This document shows positions 37,459-47,044 of a DNA stretch of 64,000 nt, piece after piece (the first letter of the stretch is position 1; each line of letters starts with the position of its first letter). This stretch comes from Rhizobium sp. J15 (GTDB taxonomy: Bacteria > Pseudomonadota > Alphaproteobacteria > Rhizobiales > Rhizobiaceae): positions 1 to 64,000 of the forward strand of contig NZ_NWSX01000001.1 in NCBI RefSeq assembly GCF_002531825.1. Reading direction: 5' to 3'. The notes under the pieces are model-generated. The model did no database searches, had not been told where the DNA came from, and was given only the letters and a program-made list of their open reading frames with translations. The position numbers and the translations under genes are program-made.

Positions 37459-39450
37459 CTACTCTCGCCCGCTTGAACGCGACAGCAGCCAGATGAGATA
37501 GGGGCCGCCGATCAGCGCCGCGAAGAGGCCGACCGGCACCTGGTAGGGGTAGATGACGACCCGCGCCAGCCAGTCCGCCGCCGTCAGCACGCCGGTGCCG
37601 ACGATGAGGCTGGCCGCAAGTTGGTGGCCCGGTCTGCGGAAACCGGCGAGGCGCGCCAGATGCGGCGCGATGAGGCCGGTGAGGCTGAGCGGCCCGACGA
37701 GGAACGAGGCGATCGCCGTCATCAGCGCAGCGAGAATTGCCAGCACAAGGCGGCTTGGCCCGACGCGAAGGCCGAGGGCGCGGCTGGAGGCAGCGCCGAG
37801 CGGCAGCATCGTCAGCCAGCGGCTGAGGAAAGGCAGAGGCGCGGTCAGCGCGACGAGCGAGATGACCGCCGTCCAGGCTTCGAAGGCGCCGGCGCGGTTG
37901 GTCGAGCCGGACAGCCAGGTGAGCAGTATATAGCCGCGCATATCTCCCTGGGCGAGCACCATGGTCACGATCGCCATGGCGAAGGCGCCGATACCGACGC
38001 CGGCCAGCAGCATGCGCTCCGGCGAAAACTGCGCGTGGGCGGAGATGGCGATCATCGCGAGGAAAGCCGCCAATGCGCCGATCGCCATGGCCAGAAGCAT
38101 GATGACGGGCGAGGGGAAGCCGAAGAGGAAGAGCGCAATCGTGAGGCCCGCCCCGGCGCCGCCGCTGACGCCCAGCACTTCGGGGCTGGCGATGGGGTTG
38201 CCGGTCATACGCTGCATGATGAAGCCCGCGGCCGCCAGCATGGCGCCGGCGCCGGCGGCCACGATCGTCCGCGGCAGCCGGAAGGGCAGAAGGTCGCTCA
38301 AGAGCGCGCCGGTCGCGACATGCCAGCCGTCATCGGCCGGGCCGAGGGTCAGGACGACGGCGAAAAGCAGGGCGAGGGCCACGAGAAGCACGGCAAGGGT
38401 TCGGAGCGGCTTCGTGAGCCTCTTCAACGACCCGGCCGACTGGGCGGCAATAGTCGAAACGGAATGCACGCGGGGCAGAAGGAAGAGCAGCAGCGGCCCG
38501 CCGAGCAGGGCGGTGGCCGCTCCGGTCGGGGCTAGGTCGGCAAAGCCCGAGCCGAGGATCTGGGTCAGGCAATCGGTCAGGAAGAGCAGGCCGGCGCCGG
38601 TCAGCGGCGCCGTGATCATCAGCCTCTCCGTGCTGCGCGCGCCGGCGAACCTTGCGATCGCGGGAGCGGCAAGGCCGAGAAAACCGATGATGCCGATCTC
38701 CGATGTCACCGAGGCGGCAAGCCAGACGGCAAGGGCGACGATCGCCAGGCGGGTCGAATGCAGGGCAAGGCCGAGGCTTCTCGCGCCGCTGTCGTCGAGC
38801 GCCAGGATCCGCAGCGGCCGCACCAACAGCAAAGCGGCCGCAAAGCCGAGGACAAGCCGCGGACCGAGCGACAAGACGCTGTGCCAATCCTGCTGGCTGA
38901 GCGAGCCGGCGCCCCAGATATAGATCGACATGGCATATTCGCCGCGCGCCAGGATAAGCGTGACGCTGAGCGCCGAGGCGATCAGGCTGACGATCATGCC
39001 GGAAAGCGCGACGGTCACCGGATCGAGCCCGCGCCGCCAGCTCAGAGCCAGCACGAGGGCGACAGCCGCGAGACCGCCGCCGAAGGCGGTCATCTCGCGC
39101 GACAATCCCATGAGCAGGGGAGAGAGGCTCATGGCTGCGGTCATCGCCAGTTCCGCGCCGGAAGCGATGCCGAGCGTGGAGGCGTCGGCAATCGGGTTGC
39201 GCAGCACGCGTTGCAGCAATGTCCCGGAAAGGCCGAGCGCGGCGCCGGCGATCAGGGCCAGCGCGGCGCGGGGCATGATGCCGCTCCAGAGCAGCGCCCC
39301 GTTCAGCACGGCTGCCTCGGCATCCTCGTGCGGCAGCTGCGGGCGCGTCGCGATGAGAAGCGCAAAGGCAGCGATGCAGAGGATGGCCAGTATCATGCCT
39401 GACATGTTTGCGCTTCGTGCCGGCCGGACGCGGCTAACCATTCCATGCAT
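37459..39450 (-). CDS. fhuB: Ferric hydroxamate ABC importer permease, double-length FhuB
   Basis: A 663-residue permease made of two fused FecCD units (about 1-335 and 345-663), each with roughly nine to ten helices. Both halves carry the loop seen as ALSGTLLQRVLRNPIADASTLG and AAGFIMQRMTGNPIASPEVLG. The fused form is typical of FhuB, in contrast to dimeric BtuC-type permeases. The ATG at 39450 has GGAGGGG before it and overlaps the end of fhuD by 17 bases; a second candidate ATG is at 39441. It moves ferri-hydroxamates across the inner membrane. Confidence 0.9.
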   Translation of the reverse strand: MHGMVSRVRPARSANMSGMILAILCIAAFALLIATRPQLPHEDAEAAVLNGALLWSGIMPRAALALIAGAALGLSGTLLQRVLRNPIADASTLGIASGAELAMTAAMSLSPLLMGLSREMTAFGGGLAAVALVLALSWRRGLDPVTVALSGMIVSLIASALSVTLILARGEYAMSIYIWGAGSLSQQDWHSVLSLGPRLVLGFAAALLLVRPLRILALDDSGARSLGLALHSTRLAIVALAVWLAASVTSEIGIIGFLGLAAPAIARFAGARSTERLMITAPLTGAGLLFLTDCLTQILGSGFADLAPTGAATALLGGPLLLFLLPRVHSVSTIAAQSAGSLKRLTKPLRTLAVLLVALALLFAVVLTLGPADDGWHVATGALLSDLLPFRLPRTIVAAGAGAMLAAAGFIMQRMTGNPIASPEVLGVSGGAGAGLTIALFLFGFPSPVIMLLAMAIGALAAFLAMIAISAHAQFSPERMLLAGVGIGAFAMAIVTMVLAQGDMRGYILLTWLSGSTNRAGAFEAWTAVISLVALTAPLPFLSRWLTMLPLGAASSRALGLRVGPSRLVLAILAALMTAIASFLVGPLSLTGLIAPHLARLAGFRRPGHQLAASLIVGTGVLTAADWLARVVIYPYQVPVGLFAALIGGPYLIWLLSRSSGRE

Positions 39451-40309
39451 GGGAAAGCCCCTCCGCCAAGAGATCGGCAAAGCGGCCGGCAGCCGGCAGC
39501 GCACCATAGGGATTGACCGCGCTAAGCGTCAGCACCCGTTTTTCGCGCACGGCAGGCAGGGCATTCCAGAAGCTGCTCGCCGAAAGCGTGACGACCGCAT
39601 CGGCCGGATGCGGAGCGATCATGACGATCCAGGCATCGGGCATCGACGCCAATGCCTCGATGCCGACGGGTGCTGCGGCCGAATAGCTGGTCGCACCCTG
39701 CCAGGCATTGGTGAGGCCGACGCGTTTCAGCACCTCGCCGAACATGCTGTCGGAGCCGAAGACACGGAAATGCCGGGCATCGCCGAGATTGATCGGGATC
39801 ACCGGCCGCCCGTCGCCGGCGGCAAAGACGGACCGGTAGCGGTCGAGCCGGGCTGAAAGCTCCTCGGTCAGCCGTTTGGCGGCGGGAAGCTGCAGGCGCT
39901 CGCCGATCGCCAGCGTTGCCTGTTCGGCCAGCGCGAATGGGCTCTCGCCTGACTTGTAGATCGCATGGCTTTCGACCGGCGCGATCGCACGCATGCGTTC
40001 GTCCGCCCAGGTATAGAAGTTCGAATTGAAGATCAGGTCTGGCCGCTGAAGCCGCAACACCTCGAAATTCGGCGTGCCGCGCAGGCCGAGATCGGCTGTT
40101 GTCGCGGGCACTTCAGGCGTGACGGCCACTTCGCGGAATTGCCGCAGTTCGGTTGCCGCAACGACGTTGGCGCCCACGGCCAGCAGGGTTTCCAGCAGCG
40201 CCCAATCCAGCGTTGCGACGCGCAGGCTCTCCACCGCCCGCAATGGCGCGGGGGCGGAGAGCAAGCCCGCCGCACCGGCCAGAAACTGCCTGCGGGAGAG
40301 AAAAGCCAT
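39434..40309 (-). CDS. fhuD: Ferric hydroxamate-binding protein FhuD
   Basis: A 291-residue periplasmic protein. The N-terminus MAFLSRRQFLAGAAGLL carries a twin-arginine export motif, as in other FhuD proteins. The mature domain has the class III binding-protein form, with RPDLIFNSNFYTWADERMRAIAPV in the first lobe and a helical backbone linking two lobes. It delivers ferrichrome-type siderophores to FhuB. It starts 3 bases after fhuC. Confidence 0.9.
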   Translation of the reverse strand: MAFLSRRQFLAGAAGLLSAPAPLRAVESLRVATLDWALLETLLAVGANVVAATELRQFREVAVTPEVPATTADLGLRGTPNFEVLRLQRPDLIFNSNFYTWADERMRAIAPVESHAIYKSGESPFALAEQATLAIGERLQLPAAKRLTEELSARLDRYRSVFAAGDGRPVIPINLGDARHFRVFGSDSMFGEVLKRVGLTNAWQGATSYSAAAPVGIEALASMPDAWIVMIAPHPADAVVTLSASSFWNALPAVREKRVLTLSAVNPYGALPAAGRFADLLAEGLSHAWNG

Positions 40310-40312
40310 GAC

Positions 40313-41092
40313 CTACAACAGATAGCTGACCGGCTCGTTTCGAACCGGATGCGGGAAGACGCCCATGCCGACGCCGAAAATCGATCGCAGCTTGTCGGCC
40401 TGCATGATCTCGGTCGGCGTGCCCTCGGCGGTGATCCGGCCGCGATTGAGCGCAATGATCGCATCGCAGTAGCGCGCGGCGAGATTGATATCGTGCAGCA
40501 CGATGACGACGGTCAGCCCGCGTTCGTGGCTGAGTTCCTGCACCAGCGAGAGGACGCTTGCCTGGTGGGCGAGGTCGAGCGCCGATGTCGGCTCGTCGAG
40601 CAGCAGGCAGCGCGCGTCCTGGGCGAGCATCATGGCGATCCAGGCGCGCTGACGTTCGCCACCGGACATATTGGCGGCGAGGCGATCGGCGAAATCCTCG
40701 AGTTCGGTGCGGACGATCGCCTCCTCGACCATCCTGCGGTCCGTCGCCGTGAAGCGTCCGAGCGTGCCGTGCCAGGGGAAACGGCCGAGGGCGATAAGCT
40801 CCCGTACCGTCATTCCGTCCGTCGCCGGCGTGAATTGCGGCATATAGGCGACGTGCCGCGCAAATTCCCGGGCGCCCCAGTCGGCCGCCGGCTTGCCGCC
40901 GAAGGCGATGGCCCCGGATTTGGGAGCGATCTGGCGGGCGATGATCTTCAGAAGCGTGCTCTTGCCGGAACCGTTCGGCCCGACCAGTCCGTAGATACGG
41001 CCGCGCTCGAGCGTCAGATCGATCCCGGACAGGATGGGTTTCGGTCCGATTGCATAGTCGATCCCCGACAGGGCAATGAAAGGCGAAGGCAT
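40313..41092 (-). CDS. fhuC: Ferric hydroxamate ABC importer ATPase FhuC
   Basis: A 259-residue ATPase. Walker A GPNGSGKST near residue 34, signature MSGGERQRAWIAMMLA, Walker B CLLLDEPTSALD and switch VLHDINLAARYCD are intact. Energises uptake of hydroxamate siderophores. The order fhuC-fhuD-fhuB on one strand is the standard import cassette, here 94 bases downstream of fhuA. Confidence 0.92.
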   Translation of the reverse strand: MPSPFIALSGIDYAIGPKPILSGIDLTLERGRIYGLVGPNGSGKSTLLKIIARQIAPKSGAIAFGGKPAADWGAREFARHVAYMPQFTPATDGMTVRELIALGRFPWHGTLGRFTATDRRMVEEAIVRTELEDFADRLAANMSGGERQRAWIAMMLAQDARCLLLDEPTSALDLAHQASVLSLVQELSHERGLTVVIVLHDINLAARYCDAIIALNRGRITAEGTPTEIMQADKLRSIFGVGMGVFPHPVRNEPVSYLL

Positions 41093-41126
41093 GGTCTGCT
41101 CCAGGTTTGGCGCTGCAAACGGGTTC

Positions 41127-41144
41127 GGGAGGGCAAGCCCTCCC
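41127..41144. repeat. Hairpin between fhuA and fhuC
   Basis: GGGAGGGC (41127-41134) and GCCCTCCC (41137-41144) form a perfect 8-bp stem with a two-base loop. On the transcribed minus strand no T-run follows, so it is a pause or processing site rather than a clear terminator between receptor and importer genes. Confidence 0.55.
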
Positions 41145-41186
41145 TTTCCCCGCAGGTTCCTGCAAAACTAAACTCAGATTGTCAAC

Positions 41187-43346
41187 TTACCACTTTCTGC
41201 TGAGCTTGAAGGTGACGGTGCGGGCATCGCCGTAACCGCAGACGGTCAGGCCGCCGCAACCCTTGACATATTCCTTGTCGAAGAGGTTCGTGACGTTGAG
41301 CGAGGCACCCCAATCCTCTCGCTCATAGCGGATCGCCGCATCGACGAGAGTCGCGGCCGGCACCTTCTCGGTATTGGCCTCATCGGCCCAGGACCAGCCC
41401 TGATGGCGCACGCCGGCGCCGAAGCTCATGCCGTCGAAGGCACCCGTCGTCAGCGTATAATCGACCCAGAGAGAGGCTGTCACCTTCGGCACGATATAGG
41501 GCGAATTGCCGACGAGGGCCGGGTTGGCTTCGTTCTCGGTCACTTCCATATCCGTGTAGGCAAGGGAGGCGAGAACCTTCCAGTTTTCGTTGATATTGAC
41601 CTTGCCTTCCAGTTCGGCGCCGCGCGAAACGACCTCGCCGAGCTGGCTCTGGGCGAAGGTCGCCGGATTGGTGACGGTGTTGTTGCGCTTGGTGATGTGG
41701 AAGACCGATGCCGTCAGCGAGCCGTCGATGAAGCTCGGCTCATATTTGATGCCGCCTTCGAACTGCTCGCCTTCTTCCGGCTTCAGAGCGCCTGATACAC
41801 CGGTGCCGATCAGCGGGTTGAAGAAAGTCGCGGCGCTGACATAGGGCGTCAGGCCGTTGTCGAATTCATAGGCAAGGCCGACACGTCCGCTGAGCGCGCC
41901 GTCATTGGTGCTGAAGGTCGTGCCGATCACGGCATCCTGGTCGATGTCGACATAATCGTAGCGGCCGTTCAGCGTCAGCAGCCAGCCGTCACCGAAATGG
42001 ATGCGGTCCTGGGCATAGACGCCGATCTGGTTCTTGGTGACGATGCCGTCGGCATAGACGAAATTGGCGCCCTGCGTCGTGCCGTAGACCGGATCGGTGG
42101 CGCTGATCGGATTGGAGCCGCAGCAGGCCTGCCAATTGTCGAGACGGTAGTAGGTGTAATCAAGGCCGACGAGAAGATTGTGCGTGGTGCCGCCGATGTC
42201 GGTCTCGCCTTCGAGCCGGTTGTCGATCGAGACGGTATCGACGCCCGAACGGCCCTCGAAGCCGATGCGCGCCAGCTGATAATCCGGTCCCGTCGGCACG
42301 CCGCCGACCCAGCCGTTCAGGTAGGGCCCGATCTCATGCTTGTCGAGGCGGCCATAGCGCAGGTTCTGGGAGAACTTCATGCCATTGTCGAATTCATGTT
42401 CGAATTCGTAGCCGATCATCTTCTGCACATAGCTGCCGTCGTCGAGGTCGGGTTCGCCATAGAAGGCGTCGCGGTCGATCTTGCCGAACGGCGCGTCCTC
42501 GACGGTGCCGACATAGGGGAAGAAGCCGTTGCCGGTATGGACCTGATCGAGGCCGGCGAGATAGCCCCAGACCGTGAGGCTGGTGCCGTCATCCGGCGAA
42601 ATGGTCAGCTGCGGCATGATGAAGCCGCGCAGATCCTCGGAGAAATCCGAATAATTGTCGCCGCCCGCAACCTTGCCGGTGATGCGGTAGCTCATCGCTC
42701 CGCTGGAGCCGATCTTGTCGGAGACATCGAAGCCGGTGAAGGCGTTGCCGTTGCTGTTGATGCCGATCTCCGTATAGAAGAGCGGCTCGTCGAGCGGGCG
42801 TTTGCGGACGAGATTGACGATGCCGCCGGGATTGGCGCCGCCATACAGCACGGAAGCGGGACCCTTCAGCACTTCGACGCGCTCCAGCATGAACGGATCG
42901 AGCTGGAAGCCGCCGAAGCCGTAGCTGAAAAGCGTCAGATTGTCGAAGAAGACGCCGGTCTGGCTGGCGTCGAAGCCGCGGATATAGAACCAGTCGGTGT
43001 CGGCGTCATTGCCAAAAGGCTGCGAGGTGACGCCGGGTGTATAAAGCAGCGCCTCGTCGATCTTGTTGGTGACGCCGCGATCGTCCATTTCTTCGGTGCC
43101 GACCACCGAAACGGATTGCGGGATTTCGTTGAGCGGCGTGTCGCTCTTCGAGCCGGCGGAGGAGTTCTTGGCGACATAACCTTTGACAGGGCTGGTGGCG
43201 GTGTCGCCGCTGCCCTGAATGACGATCGGTTCGAGCTCGGTCGACGTCGCGTCTTGTGCCGAGGCGGAACCCGCCATCAGGCCGGCGACTGCAACGCCTG
43301 CCAACAAACTTGCCTTGAAAACGGGACCCCTGGTCTGCCCACGCAT
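41187..43346 (-). CDS. fhuA: TonB-dependent ferrichrome-type siderophore receptor FhuA
   Basis: A 719-residue outer membrane receptor. Signal peptide about residues 1-30 (ending GSASA). The plug domain contains NEIPQSVSVVGTEEMDDRG and VLYGGANPGGIVNLVRKRP; the barrel ends with the aromatic C-terminus TFKLSRKW. The TonB-box region lies in the first mature residues, not clearly resolved. The frame is intact, which matters because fhuA is reported as a pseudogene in some R. leguminosarum strains. It lies upstream of fhuCDB and downstream of an AraC regulator. Confidence 0.9.
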   Translation of the reverse strand: MRGQTRGPVFKASLLAGVAVAGLMAGSASAQDATSTELEPIVIQGSGDTATSPVKGYVAKNSSAGSKSDTPLNEIPQSVSVVGTEEMDDRGVTNKIDEALLYTPGVTSQPFGNDADTDWFYIRGFDASQTGVFFDNLTLFSYGFGGFQLDPFMLERVEVLKGPASVLYGGANPGGIVNLVRKRPLDEPLFYTEIGINSNGNAFTGFDVSDKIGSSGAMSYRITGKVAGGDNYSDFSEDLRGFIMPQLTISPDDGTSLTVWGYLAGLDQVHTGNGFFPYVGTVEDAPFGKIDRDAFYGEPDLDDGSYVQKMIGYEFEHEFDNGMKFSQNLRYGRLDKHEIGPYLNGWVGGVPTGPDYQLARIGFEGRSGVDTVSIDNRLEGETDIGGTTHNLLVGLDYTYYRLDNWQACCGSNPISATDPVYGTTQGANFVYADGIVTKNQIGVYAQDRIHFGDGWLLTLNGRYDYVDIDQDAVIGTTFSTNDGALSGRVGLAYEFDNGLTPYVSAATFFNPLIGTGVSGALKPEEGEQFEGGIKYEPSFIDGSLTASVFHITKRNNTVTNPATFAQSQLGEVVSRGAELEGKVNINENWKVLASLAYTDMEVTENEANPALVGNSPYIVPKVTASLWVDYTLTTGAFDGMSFGAGVRHQGWSWADEANTEKVPAATLVDAAIRYEREDWGASLNVTNLFDKEYVKGCGGLTVCGYGDARTVTFKLSRKW

Positions 43347-43464
43347 GTCTTATATACCCCACTCGTGCCGCGACGCTGACGCGCGGCGAAACCTTGAATA
43401 AGATGAGTGCTTAACTCAGTTTTATCGGGTGGGCTTGTCGCGATCGGGGAAAATTGAACGTTTT

Positions 43465-43497
43465 TGGGCAATTCTCCGCGTCGCAAATAATTGCCCA
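43465..43497. promoter_or_regulatory. Inverted repeat in the fhuA upstream region
   Basis: TGGGCAATT (43465-43473) and AATTGCCCA (43489-43497) are perfect 9-bp arms with a 15-base centre, roughly 120-150 bases upstream of the fhuA start and 14 bases past the AraC stop. Position and size fit an activator site for the neighbouring AraC protein (inference). A shorter dyad TGAGT-N5-ACTCA lies nearer to fhuA. Confidence 0.55.
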
Positions 43498-43510
43498 GGA
43501 GGCGTTGCAA

Positions 43511-44395
43511 TCAGGCAACTTGTGCCTTTTTCCAGCTCGCCGGCGTGGTGCCGACATGCTTGCGGAAAACGCGGGTGAAATGGGCCTGATCGGCAAAGCC
43601 GGTTTCGGCGGCGATCGCGGTCAAGGCATATTCGCTCTCGACGAGCAGCCGCTTGGCCCTGCTCAGCCGGGCATTGGTCTGCCATTGATGAGGAGCGACG
43701 CCGGTGGAAGCCTTGAAGGCATGGCTGAAATGCGATTGCGACAGGCCGGTCAGGCCGGCGAGCTCCTCGAGGCGGATATTGCGCAGGCAATTCTCCTCGA
43801 TGAAATCGGTCGCGCGGCGAAGCTGCCAGGAGGCCAACTTGCTGCGTTTGCGCGGCATGGCCTTGGAAAGCTTGAGAACGTCGATGATCAGCGCCAGCGC
43901 GAGGCCGTCGCCATAGAGATCGTGCAGCGGTTCAGGATTGAGGCATTCGCGGGCGACCAGCTGCGCCAGCGCCAGCACCCGGTCATCGGAAAAGAGAAGC
44001 TGCGGGCTTTCCAGGCGGCGCGGATCGATATCCTCCATCAGCCTGCGGCTGATGGTGTCGGCGTCGAAATGGAGGTCGAGATGGCGCACTGAATGCACGT
44101 CGGTCAGATCGGCCCAGACTTCCATGCCGGCGGGTACATAGGAGATCGGCCGTTTTTCTGTGTCCTGAACGGTGCCTTGCGCCTTCGGCGAGAGCTTGAT
44201 GCGCGAATTGCCCGGTCCCCGCTTGTCGAGCATGATGAAGAGCCGGGGATCCCGCGAGACATAATAGCCGCCGGCATAAGCGGCGCACTCCACGTCCCAT
44301 ACATCGGCGACGATGCCGTTCCACAGGCGGCGATGCACGCCGCCTATGACCGAAAAGCCCTGGATCTTGTTTTGCATCCGCGGTTGAAACGTCAT
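43511..44395 (-). CDS. AraC-family regulator of the fhu genes
   Basis: A 294-residue regulator. The C-terminal double helix-turn-helix contains IRLEELAGLTGLSQSHFSHAFK and ALTAIAAETGFADQAHFTRVFRKHVGTTP. The N-terminal part is an effector domain without clear cupin motifs. The ATG at 44395 follows GGGGGCGGA; a longer frame to 44437 is open. Siderophore-sensing AraC activators such as those for ferrichrome or rhizobactin receptors often sit next to the receptor gene, so fhuA control is likely. Confidence 0.85.
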   Translation of the reverse strand: MTFQPRMQNKIQGFSVIGGVHRRLWNGIVADVWDVECAAYAGGYYVSRDPRLFIMLDKRGPGNSRIKLSPKAQGTVQDTEKRPISYVPAGMEVWADLTDVHSVRHLDLHFDADTISRRLMEDIDPRRLESPQLLFSDDRVLALAQLVARECLNPEPLHDLYGDGLALALIIDVLKLSKAMPRKRSKLASWQLRRATDFIEENCLRNIRLEELAGLTGLSQSHFSHAFKASTGVAPHQWQTNARLSRAKRLLVESEYALTAIAAETGFADQAHFTRVFRKHVGTTPASWKKAQVA

Positions 44396-44488
44396 TTCAT
44401 TTCCGCCCCCGGCCATGCGCCGGGAGTAAACCTTCAATTAATACTCAAGTTTCTTACAATAGGCGGAAGCGGATGACAATCACCAAAT

Positions 44489-44507
44489 CCGGCGGTTAAA
44501 CCGCCGG
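44489..44507 (-). terminator. Hairpin after the hydratase gene
   Basis: CCGGCGGTT and AACCGCCGG are perfect 9-bp arms around one base, right after the hydratase stop on the minus strand. No T-run follows, so termination is possible but not assured. Confidence 0.5.
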
Positions 44508-44511
44508 TGAC

Positions 44512-45270
44512 TCAGGTCTTCGACACCGAGAAACGCAGCTCGATGTCGCCGAGCAGAACGTCGATTTCGCCGGGCTCGGTCAGCTCGATGGCGCCGCTCA
44601 GAGTGCCGGTCGTGATGAGTGCGCCTGCATTGAGCGATGTCTGCGGGCGCAGCCCATCATTGGCATAATCGACGAGCCAGGTCAGCACGTCGCCCTTCGG
44701 ATGCTGTGCCGGGCCGTCATAGATGGTGCGGCCGGCATGGGTGACCTTGAGCGGCGTGCCGGCGGCGGTGTCGACAAGGCTTTTGTCGACCTTCGGGCCG
44801 AGCACATAGCCGCTATTGCCGAGCCGGTCGGCGAGAAACAGCAGGAAGGAAACGCCGCCGCTTTCCTTGACGGCGCTGACCAGCAATTCGGCGCCGAGAT
44901 AGACAGCGGAAATCGCCTCGACCACCTCGGCGCGGCTGTAGGCGATGCCCGAGCGGACCGGCAGGTCCTTGCCGAGGCGAACGGCGATCTCCGTCTCGAA
45001 TTTCAGGCCCGGATACCAGGGAATGCTCGCACCCGAGACGGCTTCGACATAGGGATGCAAGGGGGCGGTGACGGCTTGCCCCTGTGGCGACACCGTCACC
45101 TTCCAGGCATTGCTGGAAATACCGTCCGCCGCCGCCAGAAAGTTCTGCGCCTCCATCGCCTGGTGCAGATCGGCCGGCAGCGCGAAGGTGCCCGTTTCCT
45201 CCTGCCGGCCGGCCTGATGCAGGCTGTGAAGCCTGGATGCGAGGCCGCGCGGATCGAATGTCTCTGTCAT
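44512..45270 (-). CDS. 2-keto-4-pentenoate hydratase-like protein (FAA hydrolase superfamily)
   Basis: A 252-residue MhpD-type hydratase. These enzymes add water to 2-hydroxypenta-2,4-dienoates in aromatic meta-cleavage pathways; others are 4-oxalocrotonate decarboxylases. The metal-site region is FETEIAVRLGKDLP near residue 105, with a second element at LSGAIELTEPGEIDVLLG. AGGAG precedes the ATG at 45270. No other ring-cleavage gene is nearby, so the natural substrate is open; it may be linked to sugar-acid breakdown. Confidence 0.8.
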   Translation of the reverse strand: MTETFDPRGLASRLHSLHQAGRQEETGTFALPADLHQAMEAQNFLAAADGISSNAWKVTVSPQGQAVTAPLHPYVEAVSGASIPWYPGLKFETEIAVRLGKDLPVRSGIAYSRAEVVEAISAVYLGAELLVSAVKESGGVSFLLFLADRLGNSGYVLGPKVDKSLVDTAAGTPLKVTHAGRTIYDGPAQHPKGDVLTWLVDYANDGLRPQTSLNAGALITTGTLSGAIELTEPGEIDVLLGDIELRFSVSKT

Positions 45271-45347
45271 GATAGCTCCTCGAATGATTTTCGAGGTGCA
45301 CACTAACCGCAAGGCCGGGACGGACAAGCCCGATCTTGGAAAGACTC

Positions 45348-46727
45348 CTATTCCATCGCCGCGTACCAGCGATCGCGATAGGCGAGGAGTCCCGGGATAT
45401 CGGCCGGGGGAAAATGCGTCTCGGCGCTCGCTACCGGCCGGATGCCGGTGAGAAGGGCCGCACCCTGGCTGGTGCCTGTCGTACCGGGAAGGGCGATGAC
45501 CTCGCGGCCGGCAAGCGCGGCCAGCAGCTTCAGATAGGTTTCGTTCAGAGCGAAGGGACCTTCGATGATGACGGCGCCTTTGGCCCCGATCAGTCCGAGG
45601 CAGGCATCGGTCATCAGCGCAAGGTAGAGACAGGCGGCGGCATGACGCTCTTCGCGGCTTACCTCTTCCGCGCCGATCCAGCGGCTTGTCTTTCCCGGAA
45701 AGGGGCCGGAGCCGGGAGCGATGTTCGGCAGCAGCATAATGCCCTTGGCGATCACCGGGCCGATCGCCGCTTGGGCAGGCTTTTCATCGACGGGGCCGAT
45801 TTCCGCCGAAAGGATTTCGAACTCCCGCCCGCCCATGAAGCGTGAGGAGGGAACGGCGCGTCCATAGGCGTCGACATTGGCAAGCGCGTCGCGTTTCTGG
45901 TCGAGATGATCGAGATCGCCGCCGACGCCGAAATTGATGACCCATGTGCCTGTGGAGACGACGGCGAACGGGGCCTCCCGATGGATGAGATGCGGCAGCA
46001 GCGAGGCGTTGGAATCGTGAATGCCGCAATAGACCGGCACCGTTTCGCCAAGGCCGAGTTCAGCGGCGATTTCGGGAAGAACCGGGCCGATCGCATCGAA
46101 GGCGGAACGGATCGGCGCCATCAGGCCGCGGATGCCGAGCCTGTCGACCAGCGAGGAATAGCTGCCGGTCTTCGGATTCCAGAGGTCGGTATGGCAGCCG
46201 AGCGAGGTCAATTCGTTGGCGGCAACGCCGGTCAGCCGCGCCGTCCAATATTGCGCATAGGTGAGGATATCAGTGACCTTGGCGAATTCCTCGGGGAAGG
46301 CGCTTTTCTGATAGTGCAGCTGCGCGCCGACATTGAGGCCCATTGCGAGGCGCGGCGAGAAGGTTTCGCCGAAAGACGGACGGAGCGCCGTATAGGCGTC
46401 GCGGATCTGCTCGGGATATTCGTGCTCATAGTCGATCACAGGCATGGCGAGCGCCCCATCGCGGCCGAGCAGGGCGGCGGCGGCGCCATGGGTGGTGATC
46501 GAAATGGCGTCGAAGCCGGGTTCCCGCGCCAGGCTCTTCAGCGCATCGAGCGCGAAGGACCAGAGAGCCTCTATGTCGTAATGCGGGTAAAGGCCGGTCT
46601 TGACGGCAATGTTCGGCCGCTTCAGCACGGCGATCTCGGCGCCCGTTTCGCTGTCGAGCACGACGACCTTGGCATTGGTCTTGCCGATGTCGAGAACGGC
46701 GATGCGGCGATAGGAACTGGCGGTCAT
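45348..46727 (-). CDS. rhaK: L-rhamnulose kinase RhaK (FGGY family)
   Basis: A 459-residue sugar kinase. The phosphate-binding [17 protein letters not shown] at residues 9-25 and the second-domain loop [17 protein letters not shown] define the FGGY family; [15 protein letters not shown] is the C-terminal adenosine region. In R. leguminosarum RhaK is required not only for phosphorylation but also for L-rhamnose transport activity. It is the last gene of rhaRSTPQUK and overlaps rhaU by 4 bases. Confidence 0.9.
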   Translation of the reverse strand: MTASSYRRIAVLDIGKTNAKVVVLDSETGAEIAVLKRPNIAVKTGLYPHYDIEALWSFALDALKSLAREPGFDAISITTHGAAAALLGRDGALAMPVIDYEHEYPEQIRDAYTALRPSFGETFSPRLAMGLNVGAQLHYQKSAFPEEFAKVTDILTYAQYWTARLTGVAANELTSLGCHTDLWNPKTGSYSSLVDRLGIRGLMAPIRSAFDAIGPVLPEIAAELGLGETVPVYCGIHDSNASLLPHLIHREAPFAVVSTGTWVINFGVGGDLDHLDQKRDALANVDAYGRAVPSSRFMGGREFEILSAEIGPVDEKPAQAAIGPVIAKGIMLLPNIAPGSGPFPGKTSRWIGAEEVSREERHAAACLYLALMTDACLGLIGAKGAVIIEGPFALNETYLKLLAALAGREVIALPGTTGTSQGAALLTGIRPVASAETHFPPADIPGLLAYRDRWYAAME

Positions 46728-47044
46728 GGCATATAGAAGAGGGTGACGAGGTCGCTCTGGACGGGCGAATTATCCGGATTGGTCGCCATGATATCGGCCA
46801 TGTGCGCCCACCATTTCTTCATGACGGGATGTTCCGGCAGGCTCGCCATCGTGTGGTCCTTCGGCCGCGTCAGCACGCCGAACAGCGTGTTGGTGTCGCG
46901 GTCGAGATGGATGGAATAGTCGCTGGCGCCCGACGTGTGGAGGAGATCGACCAGCTCCGGCCAGATCTCGTCATGGCGCTTGCGGTATTCGGCTTCCATG
47001 CCGGGATGGAGCTGCATCTTGAAGGCGTGTTTTTCTGATGTCAT
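46724..47044 (-). CDS. rhaU: L-rhamnose mutarotase RhaU
   Basis: A 106-residue dimeric alpha/beta-barrel protein. Key marks are [24 protein letters not shown] with the active-site His, [15 protein letters not shown] and the Trp pair in [11 protein letters not shown]. It interconverts alpha and beta anomers of L-rhamnose. The gene overlaps rhaQ (ATGA) and rhaK by 4 bases each, so translation is coupled. Confidence 0.92.
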   Translation of the reverse strand: MTSEKHAFKMQLHPGMEAEYRKRHDEIWPELVDLLHTSGASDYSIHLDRDTNTLFGVLTRPKDHTMASLPEHPVMKKWWAHMADIMATNPDNSPVQSDLVTLFYMP

